Origin: Hyperoodon ampullatus
Lineage: Eukaryota > Chordata > Mammalia > Artiodactyla > Ziphiidae
Reading direction: 5' to 3'
DNA length: 64,000 bases
Assembly: GCA_949752795.1 (NCBI GenBank)
Contig: CATKHW010000061.1
Coordinates: forward strand, 1,240,001-1,304,000
Part shown: positions 1 to 9,275 of the stretch, one piece after another
Numbering within the stretch: the first letter of the stretch is position 1
Layout of the letters: each line of letters begins with the position of its first letter
Position numbers and translations under genes: made by a program
Notes under the pieces: generated by a model
Database searches by the model: none
Seen by the model: only the letters and a program-made list of their open reading frames with translations
Told to the model about the DNA's origin: nothing

Positions 1-447
1 AAAACTTTCCATTGCCCAGCCTGAGATACCCCTCCTGTCCCGGCCCCCACTGCTTTTTTCCTTCCTCACCTCTGTCCGGAGAGAAATTCCAGCGGAAGGT
101 ATGGTTGACACATCCTCTTCTTTACAGGTGGAAGCCTGGCATCTCCTGCAGAAAGTCCAGCAGAGACCCACTCACACCGGGCCACCCACAAAGCCGTGGC
201 CCCTCACTCCCTCCCACCAGCACAGCCCCGAGACTGCTGACGGGGCAGAGAATATGGAGTCAGGCACAGCTTCAGGGGCTATTGCTGCCTGCAGCGCTGT
301 TTATATTGACCTCAACCCAGGCACACCAGGGGAGGGCCCGCCGGCAGGGTCAGGCTACCCAGGTCAGCTAATCCTCAGCCCTCAGGGAATCACATTGTTG
401 AAAATGGACCTCGCTAAGGCAGAATAGAAGCCAAGGAATAGAAGGAA
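1..447 (+). other. GC-rich unidentified segment, copy A (partial)
   Basis: This is the downstream half of the GC-rich segment seen complete in copy B. A frame is open from base 2 to the stop at 425-427. A pyrimidine tract ending in ACAG near 117-127 looks like a 3' splice site, but there is no supporting exon structure. I do not recognise the sequence. The equivalent frame is broken in the other copies, so it is probably not coding. Confidence 0.5.
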
Positions 448-895
448 ACAATGCCATTTGCAGCACCGTAGGTGTGTCTAGAGGTAATCACGTGACTTGT
501 AGTAAGTCAGAAAGTGAAAGACACATATCGTATCATATCTCTTATAGGTGTGACCAAAAAATGGATACCAGGGCAGATATTTCCACGGAGAAGGGCTATC
601 ACAGATTCATTCAACAAACTTATGGTTCACCAATGGAAAGGTGTGAGGATTGGTTTCATTATGATATTGGGGTTAACAGACATATACAAACACAGGTGAC
701 ATATAGAATCACCAAAGACCTACAGAATACCAAGAGAAGACTACTCAACATTCTGTCATAAGGTACATGGGAAAAGGATCCCAGGAAGAACAGACATATT
801 TATATGTGTAAAAGAACCACATCTTCCACACCTACAACGAGCCAAACATTGTAATCAAATTTGCTGTAATAAAAAATAAAAAATTAAATTAAAAA
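448..895 (+). mobile_element. LINE-1 3'-end fragment (copy A, first)
   Basis: The sequence begins with the L1 ORF2-tail stretch AATGCCATTTGCAGCA, continues through the 'AAGTCAGAAAGTGAAAGACA' block and a degraded 3' UTR (AAACTTATGGTTCACCAATG), and ends with CAAACATTGTAATCAAATTTG and an AT-rich tail. This is the canonical order at the 3' end of mammalian L1, heavily mutated. It is a useful outgroup for the L1-derived half of the satellite further right. The element is 5'-truncated and non-functional. Confidence 0.75.
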
Positions 896-1258
896 CACGA
901 ACAAGAAGTAGTGAGACAAACTTGAGGGGCTTTCTCCTGGCACATTCCATTCTAAATTCCAATCTAGAACACGACTTCCATTGAGGCTCTGTTGCCCCTG
1001 ACACCAGATTTGGTAAGGGAGAACTGCTGCCACCTTGTGGCCATTTCACACAACAGCAGCTTTAATCCCAGCGCTAATGGTCAGTTGATATTCAAAATCA
1101 TTGCAGGCCTGTAAATGACACCTGCCCTGAAAACAAATCCTGGGTTCATATATCGACCAAAAAATTCAAAGGACGTCCATATTTCAAAACGACAGTTTCC
1201 AAAGTCATATTTTACAAACATTAGTCTTCTGCTTCTTTTTCTTTCTTTCTTTTTTTGT
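896..1258. other. Unidentified spacer between L1 fragments (copy A)
   Basis: About 360 bp that I cannot assign, ending in a pyrimidine-rich CTTT-type tract (about 1229-1258) directly before the second L1 fragment. The same spacer occurs in copy B at 3628-3989. No open reading frame of note and no RNA gene are visible. Confidence 0.5.
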
Positions 1259-2228
1259 TAAAAAAACGGGAATGGCAAAAAGCATCCCTCAGAATGGGCG
1301 AAAATATTTGCAAACGAATCAATGGACAAAGGTTTAATCTCCAATATATATAAAGAGCTCATGCAGCTTAATATTAAAACAACAAACAACCCAATACAAA
1401 AATGGGCCGAAGATCTAAAGAGACATTTCTTCAAAGAAGACACTCAGATGGCCAAGACGCACATGAAAAGCTGCTCAACATCACTAATTATTAGAGAAAT
1501 GCAAATCAAAACTACAATGAGGTATCACCTCACACCTGTTAGAATCGGCATCATCAGAAAATCTACAAACAACGAATTCTGGGGAGGGTGTGGACAAAAG
1601 GATCCCTCTTCCACTAGTGGTGGAAATGTAAATTGATACAGTCACGATGGAGAACAGTATGGAGTTTCCTTAAAAAAACTAGAAATAGAATTACCATATG
1701 ATCCAGCAATCCCACTTCTGGGCATATACCCAGAGAAAACCATAAATCAAAAAGGCACATGCACCACAATGCTCATTTCAGCACTATTTACGATAGCCAG
1801 GTAATGGAAGCAACCTAAATACCCACAGACAGACGAATGGATAAAGATGTGGTACGTATATAAAATGGAATATTACTCAGCCATAAGAAGGAATGAAACT
1901 GGGTCATTTGTAGAGACGTCGATGGATCTAGAGACTGTCATACAGAATGAAGTAAGTCAGAAAGAGACAAACAAATATTGTATATTAATGCATATACGTG
2001 GATCCTAGAAAAGTGGTACACATGAACTGCTTTGCAGGGAAGAAATAGAGACACAGAGGTAGAGAACACACGTATGGACACCAAGTGTGGGAAGCCATGG
2101 GGAGGTGGTGTTGGGATGAGTTGGGAGATTGGGATTGACCTGTATACATGTATATGCATAAAATACATAACTAATAATAACCTGCTGTATAAAAAAATAA
2201 ATAAAATTAAATTTCAAAATTTTTAAAA
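1259..2228 (+). mobile_element. LINE-1 3'-end fragment (copy A, second)
   Basis: This encodes the last part of L1 ORF2 in broken frames. Recognisable blocks are GCAAATCAAAACTACAATGA at 1501, CCATATGATCCAGCAATCCC near 1694, GGGCATATACCCAGA near 1720, the GACGAATGGATAAAGATGTG block near 1831, and AATGGAATATTACTCAGCCA near 1864. An AT-rich tail follows at about 2185-2230. It is 5'-truncated and has stops. The 104-codon frame at 1322-1636 is an ORF2 remnant and not a gene. Confidence 0.9.
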
Positions 2229-2370
2229 ATAAAATTTAAAAATAAAACAGAAAAAAGTTCTTCCCTTCACACAGATGTATTTATATGAATGAATTATATC
2301 CATGCTTATATCTATAAATACATAAAAGAGGAATAAAATCTAACTTGAACCAAAAAAGAAAAAAAAAAAC

Positions 2371-3179
2371 CTGAACCCACGAGTTAGACAGAGGAAAACC
2401 CTATCAGGGCACTTGCTCCAGCGGTAAACAATTCTGAAATTGGTCAGAGGTGGGGAATCATCTCCCATAGAGACAGCATCCCACTCCTACGCAAGGAGCG
2501 TCCTCATTTCAAAGCTGGGGTCCATGCCGAGGCATCTGTGAGTAACGGTGAGCTGAGCCCCACGCCAGCTGCTGTTGAACTTTTCCCACCCTTCCCAGGT
2601 AAAACACCTGAATATGTACAAGTGCTTGAAAGCCTAGAGGAAGGGCCGTGGAGCCACACCAGCGACAGCACGCAGGCCAACTTGGTGCCTGCAGGCCAGT
2701 CAGGATGGTCCTGGCCCTGGGTGCTCTTCTGGAAGGTTTCCATTGCCCTGCCTGTGATACCCCTCCTGTCCCGGCACCCACTGCTTTTTTCCTTCCTCAC
2801 CTATGTCCGGAGAGAAATTCCAGCGGAAGGTATGGGTGACACATCCTCTTCTTTACAGGTGGCAGCCTGGCAACTCCTGCAGAAAGTCCAGCAGAGACCC
2901 ACTCACACCGGGCCACCCACATAGCCGTGGCCCCTCACTCCCTCCCACCAGCACAGCCCCGAGACTGCTGACGGGGCAGAGAATATGGAGTCAGGCACAG
3001 CTTCAGGGGCTATTGCTGCCTGCAGCGCTGTTTATATTGAACTCAACCCAGGCACACCTGGGGAGGGCCGGCCGGCAGGGTCAGGCTACCCAGGTCAGCT
3101 AATCCTCAGCACTCAGAGAATCACATTGTTGAAAATGGACCTCGCTAAGGCAGAATAGAAGCCAAGGAAAAAAAGGACA
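2371..3179 (+). other. GC-rich unidentified segment, copy B
   Basis: This is a full copy of the GC-rich segment. A frame at 2538-2924 (128 codons, GTG at its left edge, no ATG there) matches the frame in copy C. It is ended by a TAG at 2922-2924 where copy A reads AAG, and a 1-bp indel near 2515-2530 separates it from the longer upstream frame of copy C. The broken frames argue against a protein gene. I do not recognise a family. Confidence 0.5.
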
Positions 3180-3627
3180 CAATGCCATTTGCAGCACCGT
3201 AGGTGTTTCTAGAGGTAATCACGTTACTTGTAGTAAGTCAGAAAGTTAAAGATACATATCATATCATATCTCTTATAGGTGTGACCGAAAAATGGATACC
3301 AGGGCAGATATTTCCACGTAGAAGGGCTATCACAGATTCATTCAACAAACTTATGGTTCACCAATGAAAAGGTGTGAGGATTGGTTTCATTATGATATTG
3401 GGGTTAACAGACATATACAAACACAGGTGACATATATAATCACCAAAGACCTACAGAATACCAAGAGAAGACTACTCAACATTCTGTCATAAGGTACATA
3501 GGAAAAGGATCCCAGGAAGAACAGACATATGTATATGTGTAAAAGAACCACATCTTCCACACCTACAACAAGCCAAACATTGTAATCAAATTTGCTGTAA
3601 TAAAAAATAAAAAATTAAATTAAAAAC
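3180..3627 (+). mobile_element. LINE-1 3'-end fragment (copy B, first)
   Basis: Tandem copy of the L1 3' end at 448-895, with the same tail sequence and scattered substitutions. It was carried by the 2.73-kb duplication and is not a separate insertion. Confidence 0.75.
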
Positions 3628-3989
3628 ACGAACAAGAAGTAGTGAGACAAACTTGAGGGGCTTTCTCCTGGCACATTCCATTCTACATTCCAATCTAGAA
3701 CACGACTTCCATTGACGCTCTGTTGCCCCAGTAACCAGATTTGGTAAGGGAGAACTGCTGCCACATTGTGGCCGTGTCACAAAACAGCAGTTTTAATCCC
3801 AGCGCTAATGGTCAGTTGATATTCAAAATCATTGCAGGCCTGTAAATGACACCTGCCCTGAAAACAAATCCTGGGTTCATATATCGACCAAAAAATTCAA
3901 AGGACGTCCATATTTCAAAACGACAGTTTCAAAAGGGATATTGTACACACATTAGTGTTCTGCTTCTTTTTCTTTCTTTCTTTTTTTGT
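3628..3989. other. Unidentified spacer between L1 fragments (copy B)
   Basis: Tandem copy of 896-1258, including the CTTT-rich tract before the L1 fragment. Nothing further is recognised. Confidence 0.5.
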
Positions 3990-4955
3990 TAAAAAAACTG
4001 GAATGGCAAAAAGCATCCCTCAGAATGGGCGAAAATATTTGCAAACGAATCAATGGACAAAGGTTTAATCTCCAATATATATAAAGAGCTCAGGCAGCTT
4101 AATATTAAAAAAACAAACAACCCAATACAAAATTGGGCAGAAGATCTAAAGACACGTTTCTTCAAAGAAGACACAGAGATGGCCAAGACGCACATGAAAA
4201 GCTGCTCAACATCACTAATTATTAGAGAAATGCAAATCAAAACTACAATGAGGTATCACCTCACACCTGTTAGAATCGGCATCATCAGAAAATCTACAAA
4301 CAACAAATTCTGGGGAGGGTGTGGACAAAAGGATCCCTCTTCCACTAGTGGTGGAAATGTAAATTGATACAGTCACGATGGAGAACAGTATGGAGTTTCC
4401 TTAAAAAAACTAGAAATAGAATTACCATATGATCCAGCAATCCCACTTCTGGGCATATACCCAGAGAAAACCATAAATCAAAAAGGCACATTCACCACAA
4501 TGCTCATTTCAGCACTATTTACGATAGCCAGGTAATGGAAGCAACCTAAATACCCACAGACAGACGAATGGATAAAGATGTGGTACATATATAAAATGGA
4601 ATATTACTCAGCCATATGAAGGAATGAAACTGGGTCATTTGTAGAGACGTCGATGGATCTAGAGACTGTCATACAGAATGAAGTAAGTCAGAAAGAGAAA
4701 AACAAATATTGTATATTAATGCATATACGTGGAACCTAGAAAAATGGTACAGATGAACTGGTTTGCAGGGAAGAAATAGAGACACAGAGGTAGAGAACAC
4801 ACGTATGGACACCAAGTGTGGGAAGCCATGGGGTGGTGGTGGTGGCATATGTTGAGAGATTGGGATTGACCTGTATACATGTATATGCATAAAATACATA
4901 ACTAATAATAACCTGCTGTATAAAAATATAAATAAAATTTTAAAATTAAAAAAAA
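3990..4955 (+). mobile_element. LINE-1 3'-end fragment (copy B, second)
   Basis: Tandem copy of the ORF2-tail and 3' end at 1259-2228. The same blocks appear in the same order, the copy is 5'-truncated, and it ends in an AT-rich tail. It is non-functional. Confidence 0.9.
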
Positions 4956-5090
4956 TAAAATTTAAAAATAAAACAGAAAAAAGTTCTTCCCTTCACACAG
5001 ATGTATTTATATGAATGAATTATTTCCATGCTTATATCAATAAATACATAAAAGAGGAATAAAATCTAACTTGAACCAAAAAAGGAAAAA

Positions 5091-5873
5091 AAACCTGAAC
5101 CCACCAGTTATACAGAGGAAAACCCTATCAGGGAACTTGCTCCAGCGGTAAACAATTCTGAAATTGGTCATAGGTGGGGAATCATCACCCATACAGCCAG
5201 CAGCCCATCCCCCAAGCAAGGAGGGTCCTCATTGCAAAGCTGGGGGACCAAGCCAAGGCATCTGTGAGTAAACGTGAGCTGAGCCCCAGTCCTGCGGCAG
5301 CTGAACTCTTCCCACCCTTTCCAGGTAAAACACCTGAATATGTACAAGAACTTGCAAGCTTAGAGGAAGGGCTGTGGAGCCACACCAGCGACAGCACACA
5401 GGCCAACTTGGTGCCTGCAGGCCAGTCAGGATGGTCCTGGCCCCAGATGCTCTTCTGGAAGCTTTCCATTTCCCTGCCTGAGATACCCCTCCTGCCACGG
5501 CCCCCACTGCTTTTTTACTTCCTCACCTCTGCCTGGGGAGAAATTCCAGTGGCAGGTATCGGTGACTCATCTTCTTCTTTAGCAGGTGGCAGCCTGACAA
5601 CTCCTGAAGAAAGTCCAGCAGAGCCCCACTCACACCTGGCCACCCACAAAGCCACGGCCCCTCACTCCCTCCCACCAGCACAGCCCCGGCACTGCCTACG
5701 GGGCAGAGAATATGGCGTCAGTCACAGCTACAAGGGCTGTCGCTCACTGGAGAGCTGTTTATATTGCCCTCAACCCAGGCACACCTGTGGAGGGCTGGCA
5801 GGCAGTTTCAGGCTACCAAAATCAGCCAATCCTCACCCCTCAGGGGCTCACAGTTGCAGAAAATGAAACTTGC
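5091..5873 (+). other. GC-rich unidentified segment, copy C, with 230-codon open frame
   Basis: Third and most diverged copy of the GC-rich segment. A 230-codon frame is open at 5174-5866, the longest standard-code frame in the window. It begins at GTG; the first in-frame ATG I see is about 90 codons in, at 5447. The middle of the frame matches copy B (residues PFPGKTPEYVQ and DSTQANLVPAGQSGW). Downstream, a 2-bp change near 5580 shifts it relative to copy A. The translation has a hydrophobic stretch but no domain I recognise. The lack of a start codon and the frame slips between copies suggest chance openness in GC-rich DNA; an exon remnant is possible. Confidence 0.4.
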
Positions 5874-6289
5874 TAAACGGGCCAGGCCCTAGGAACAGGT
5901 GTGGGCTCTTGAGAGTCAGGATAGACAAGGGGCTGCAGCTGCGGCTTGTTTTCTTATCATTTTATCTGGTCCATGAGTGGAAAACAACTTCAAGAAGACA
6001 CTATCCTAATGAGAGGAACCCAGGAGTCAGGGAGAGGAGTGATGGTGGGTGGAGACAGAGGCCTGGTGCCCTGGCTGCAGTGGAAGTGTCTGGAAGACCA
6101 GGCAGAAAGAGCCTGCAGAGAGTGATAGCCATGGTCACAGACCTGTCAGAGCTGCTGTTTGTTAGTTCAAGTCCTGCTCTGAGGTATTCTGTGTCAGCTG
6201 TGAGCGACAGGTGAGCTGGGGGTTCTCTGCAAGGTGGGCTATGTGCACAGTTCCTGTATGTCCAGCCCTGCTGGGGTACCTGCCCAGGG
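5874..6289. other. Low-copy region, nothing recognised
   Basis: This follows the break in the third 2.73-kb copy. Short overlapping frames exist on both strands but none is supported. I see no transposon signature, RNA gene or splice structure that I would defend. Confidence 0.4.
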
Positions 6290-6478
6290 GAGCTCCGTAT
6301 CCTGGGAAGGGCCTGAGTAGGAGAGCCCCATGGGCGGCTGGGTAGCTGCAGAGTTGAGCTCCATACCCTGGGAGGGACTTGACCACGAGAGCCCCGTGGG
6401 CTGTGGGGTAGGGGTGCAGCCCAGGTGAGCTCCATATCCTGGGATTGGCCTGACCATGAGAGCCCCATGGGCTGCTGG
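6290..6478 (+). repeat. Short tandem repeat, 66-71-bp unit, three copies
   Basis: Units begin with GAGCTCC at 6290, 6356 and 6427. Each contains a CCTGGGA block followed by GAGAGCCCCATGGGC or a close variant, and the third unit is incomplete. Spacing is 66 and then 71 bp. Apparent reading frames here on the minus strand (6001-6530) are products of this repeat. Confidence 0.8.
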
Positions 6479-6494
6479 AGACCTGGTAAAGGAT

Positions 6495-7480
6495 ATCAGG
6501 ACAGTCAGTGAAGCCACCGAGGATATACATCCAGTAGCTCCTATTTCCTACTCCCTGCTGGTCATTCTACCTTCCACCAGGCCATGGCATTCTGTATTAG
6601 ACTTCAATGATGCCTTCTTCTGTATTCCATTCATCTCAGAGTCACAAGAATTTTTGGCTTGTGAGTGGCAGGACACAACATGCAACAAAAGCAATAATGC
6701 TGGGCCGTCCTGCCCCAATGGTTCAAAAATCCCCACACCATCATTGGGGAAATGTCCTCTAAAGACCTAAAAGTTCAACCTCTGTAAAAGGGAACCCTCC
6801 TTCAATATGCAGATGACATTCTGATCGCCAGGCCTACTAAAGACGCCTCTGAACTACCTAGCCAAGAAAGGATAGAAGGTGTCCAAGAAAAACGCTCAAA
6901 TATCCCAGGCTAAGGTGACATGCCTGGGCTTCATTCTCACAGATATTCGGAGAAACGCATCCCAGGATAGGGAAGAAGCCATTTGCAGCCTTACCTCTTC
7001 TACAACTAGAAGACAGCTTAGGGGTTCCTGGGGAGGCCAAGGTTTTCTGCATCTGGATCCCTAACTACAGTGTCATAGCTGGGCCTCTACATGAAACACT
7101 GACACGAAAAGATGATGATCCTTTTGAATAGAAACCAGAAGCAGCCTTTCAAGAATGGAAAGAGCAGTCAATACAGACCCTTGCCCAGGAACTCCCTAAT
7201 TTAGCTAAACCCTTTGACCTTTACATACCCGGTCAAAGGTTAATCGCCCTTGGAGCCTTAGTGCAAAAACTGGGACCACTTGAAATGGAGCAACACAAGA
7301 GTGCCCTTCAGGTATGATAAACTATGGTCACCAAGGGCTTTGCCCACCGACTCATCAGGCCAGGATACTGGGGTATCTAAAAAGCTGGAAATCAGCAGCC
7401 CACAAGGCCAGCTCCCTCCTAAGGGAAAAGGACCCCTCGTGGTGATCCTAACCACCCATCATGCCCTGAAGTTGCAGGGG
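6495..7480 (+). pseudogene. Endogenous retrovirus pol remnant (class I, gammaretrovirus-like)
   Basis: Broken reverse-transcriptase coding sequence on the plus strand. Visible landmarks in order are a 'VLDFNDAFF' motif (about 6595-6625, the first catalytic-aspartate region of the palm), a YADD motif (about 6810-6822, the catalytic pair), a following 'LGFIL' block (about 6925-6940), a 'RQLRGSWG' thumb-like block (about 7010-7035), and a connection-like block to about 7300. The spacing between the first two motifs is too short, so an internal stretch has been lost. Stops (for example 6768-6770) and frame changes separate the blocks. It is an old, non-functional genomic copy. The gammaretrovirus-like class is inferred from motif wording; the exact family is not determined. 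Confidence 0.75.
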
Positions 7481-9045
7481 TCGCTCTGTGGACACACTGA
7501 CCTCGAGTGAGGAGGCCCTCCAACTCCAATCTCCAGAGAGCTAAACGGGGGCAACGGGCCCCCAAGATGACTCGTGTGACCATCACTTGACCTGGAGTTT
7601 CTCTCAGAAAACGACAAGACTGTGCCCCGAAAGAGCAGACTACTGCTTGCAGGACTTACTGCACCCAGAGGGGAGCTAATAAGCTTGGCGGGGGAAACGT
7701 ATATCACGCTTTCACCATAGAAAACCCTACAGACACCGCGGTGATGGTGGCCAATATGACCGGCTGGACTGCTGGCTACTTCTAAAGGCCGTTGACTCAG
7801 TGGACGTCATGGTCCTGGATCACCACTGACCCTGGACTGTCTGGGAGTTGCGCGGGCAGGGCTCTGACACATGGTGCTGTTTGTACATTAATTCAGGGAC
7901 CTAATTAAAGAAAGCACAGACTACTGGTCAGAGCATCTAGTCTGGCAAAAACTGTCAGCCTAAGGTCGCCGAACATATGTGGGGTGGGGTGAAACCTGCC
8001 ACCGCAGCATCTCTGCGCCTCTCTTTCCTGGACCCTTAAAGGTCATTAGAATCTGTAACACTTCCAATGCTGGTGCTCAGGCGGACGAGAAGTGAGGCAG
8101 GAGGCCTTGGGACAATCAACCTCACCAGGAGGCTGGTGGGGAGACGTTTTGCCCCTCCCCCCATGTATCAGGGCTCCCACCACAGCATGAAGCAGTTACA
8201 AAAGAGGGGTCTGCACCCTCAACACCCCAAGAATAAGGAACGGAACAAAAAGCAGAGGAGGTGTTCGTCTCCGGCAACGTTCATTAAAAATTCCTGGGAG
8301 ATAAAAAGAGAATCTGGGCAATAAAATAAAGTCTAACCTGTTTTTCCTTTGTGCTTTGTCTAATTTCACGTGCTCCTAGGGTTCCGCATGCAGAGGTCCC
8401 ACACCCGGCACTTCAGACCCGATTTCCTTGTGCAGAATGGCTGGGTCGACACTTCAGCTAGCGGGGTCCCATGAAGACTCCGCGGCATAGAGCCTGAGCT
8501 GCAGCCAACGCAGCCCTCGAGAGCTCCATCCCCTCCCTCCCACTGACGCTGCCGGGGACCCTACACAACAGCCCAGCCCACAGCCCATGGGGGAGTGCAC
8601 ACTCTCACCTCCCCATTCTGTTTTCAAAATAATGTTTCCTTTGCTTCTGAACCAAACTCAGTCTTGATCTGTTGGCTCCAATGACACTGGGCACGGGGAC
8701 TCCTGTTGGGGTCCACTCTGGAGGATCAGTAACAGAAATTGAGAACATTGTAACTTCAATGAACAGATGTGTGAGCCAAACTGTAGTTAACAGAGAGCAG
8801 TGTATAATGCTCGGGTAAAATAAGATGTTTCTAAGACTTACATTTGATATTTCCATCACTTTCCCATAAGCAAGTTCAGTGAAGACGTCTGTCTTATTTG
8901 TCAGGTCAACATTAGAGAAATGAAGTGATTTATTTCCATGGATGTACATCGAATACTCTTGGCTGAAGCTTCAATCTTGTTTTGAATGCTTTTCCATTGA
9001 AAATGATACCTCTCTTTCAGCTCCCCCATTTCTGAGAAGTATAAA
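7481..9045. other. Possible retroviral tail, otherwise unrecognised
   Basis: There is no clear gene. Near 7875-7905 a short plus-strand reading contains a paired-cysteine 'CCLYIN' string, which resembles the transmembrane envelope region of class I retroviruses; this is weak. An AATAAAATAAAG string near 8321-8334 could be a polyadenylation signal in a decayed LTR, but I cannot define paired LTRs or a primer-binding site. About 8600-9045 holds only short frames with no family I recognise. Confidence 0.25.
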
Positions 9046-9275
9046 ATCTTATAATTTATTATTACCAAAGGGGAAAGGTAGGAGAAGGGATAAATTAACA
9101 GTTTGGGATTAACACATACACACTGCTATGTATAAAATAGATCATCAACAAGGAACTACTGTATAGCACAGGGAACTACACTGAATATTTTGCAATAACC
9201 TATAAGGGGAAATAATCTGAAAAAGAATAGATATTTTTATTGACATCATCTATCAATGACAGATAAAATGTAACC
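9046..9275 (+). mobile_element. LINE-1 3' UTR fragment at the satellite edge
   Basis: The sequence follows the cetartiodactyl L1 3' UTR: GTTTGGGATTAACACATACA, TATAAAATAGATCATCAACA, ACTACTGTATAGCACAGGGA, then CAATAACCTATAAGGGGAAA. It is far closer to ordinary L1 than the equivalent part of the homogenised satellite. It runs directly into sequence resembling the non-L1 part of the monomer, so it may be the first, least altered monomer. The right boundary is approximate. Confidence 0.75.

Larger units (their letters stand above)
1..5873. repeat. 2.73-kb tandem segmental repeat, three copies
   Basis: Positions 1-2370 recur at about +2731 (for example L1 sequence at 1322-1636 and 4053-4367, and 1938-2168 and 4669-4899). 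The GC-rich part recurs a third time at a further +2726. I set units at the start of the GC-rich segment: copy A 1-2370 (its left end lies outside the window), copy B 2371-5090, copy C 5091-5873. Copies A and B differ by scattered substitutions and small indels only. Copy C is more diverged and breaks off near 5873, where the following sequence no longer matches copy A after about position 425. Unit order is GC-rich segment, L1 fragment, unidentified segment, L1 fragment. This is a local tandem duplication; coding content is doubtful. Confidence 0.9.

Noticed and set aside
1322..1636. 104-codon frame duplicated at 4053-4367 as a conserved gene
   Set aside because: It is an L1 ORF2 remnant, and its conservation comes from the 2.73-kb duplication.
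7600..8000. Endogenous retrovirus env gene
   Set aside because: Only a short cysteine-pair string resembles envelope, with stops on both sides; too weak to annotate as a separate gene.
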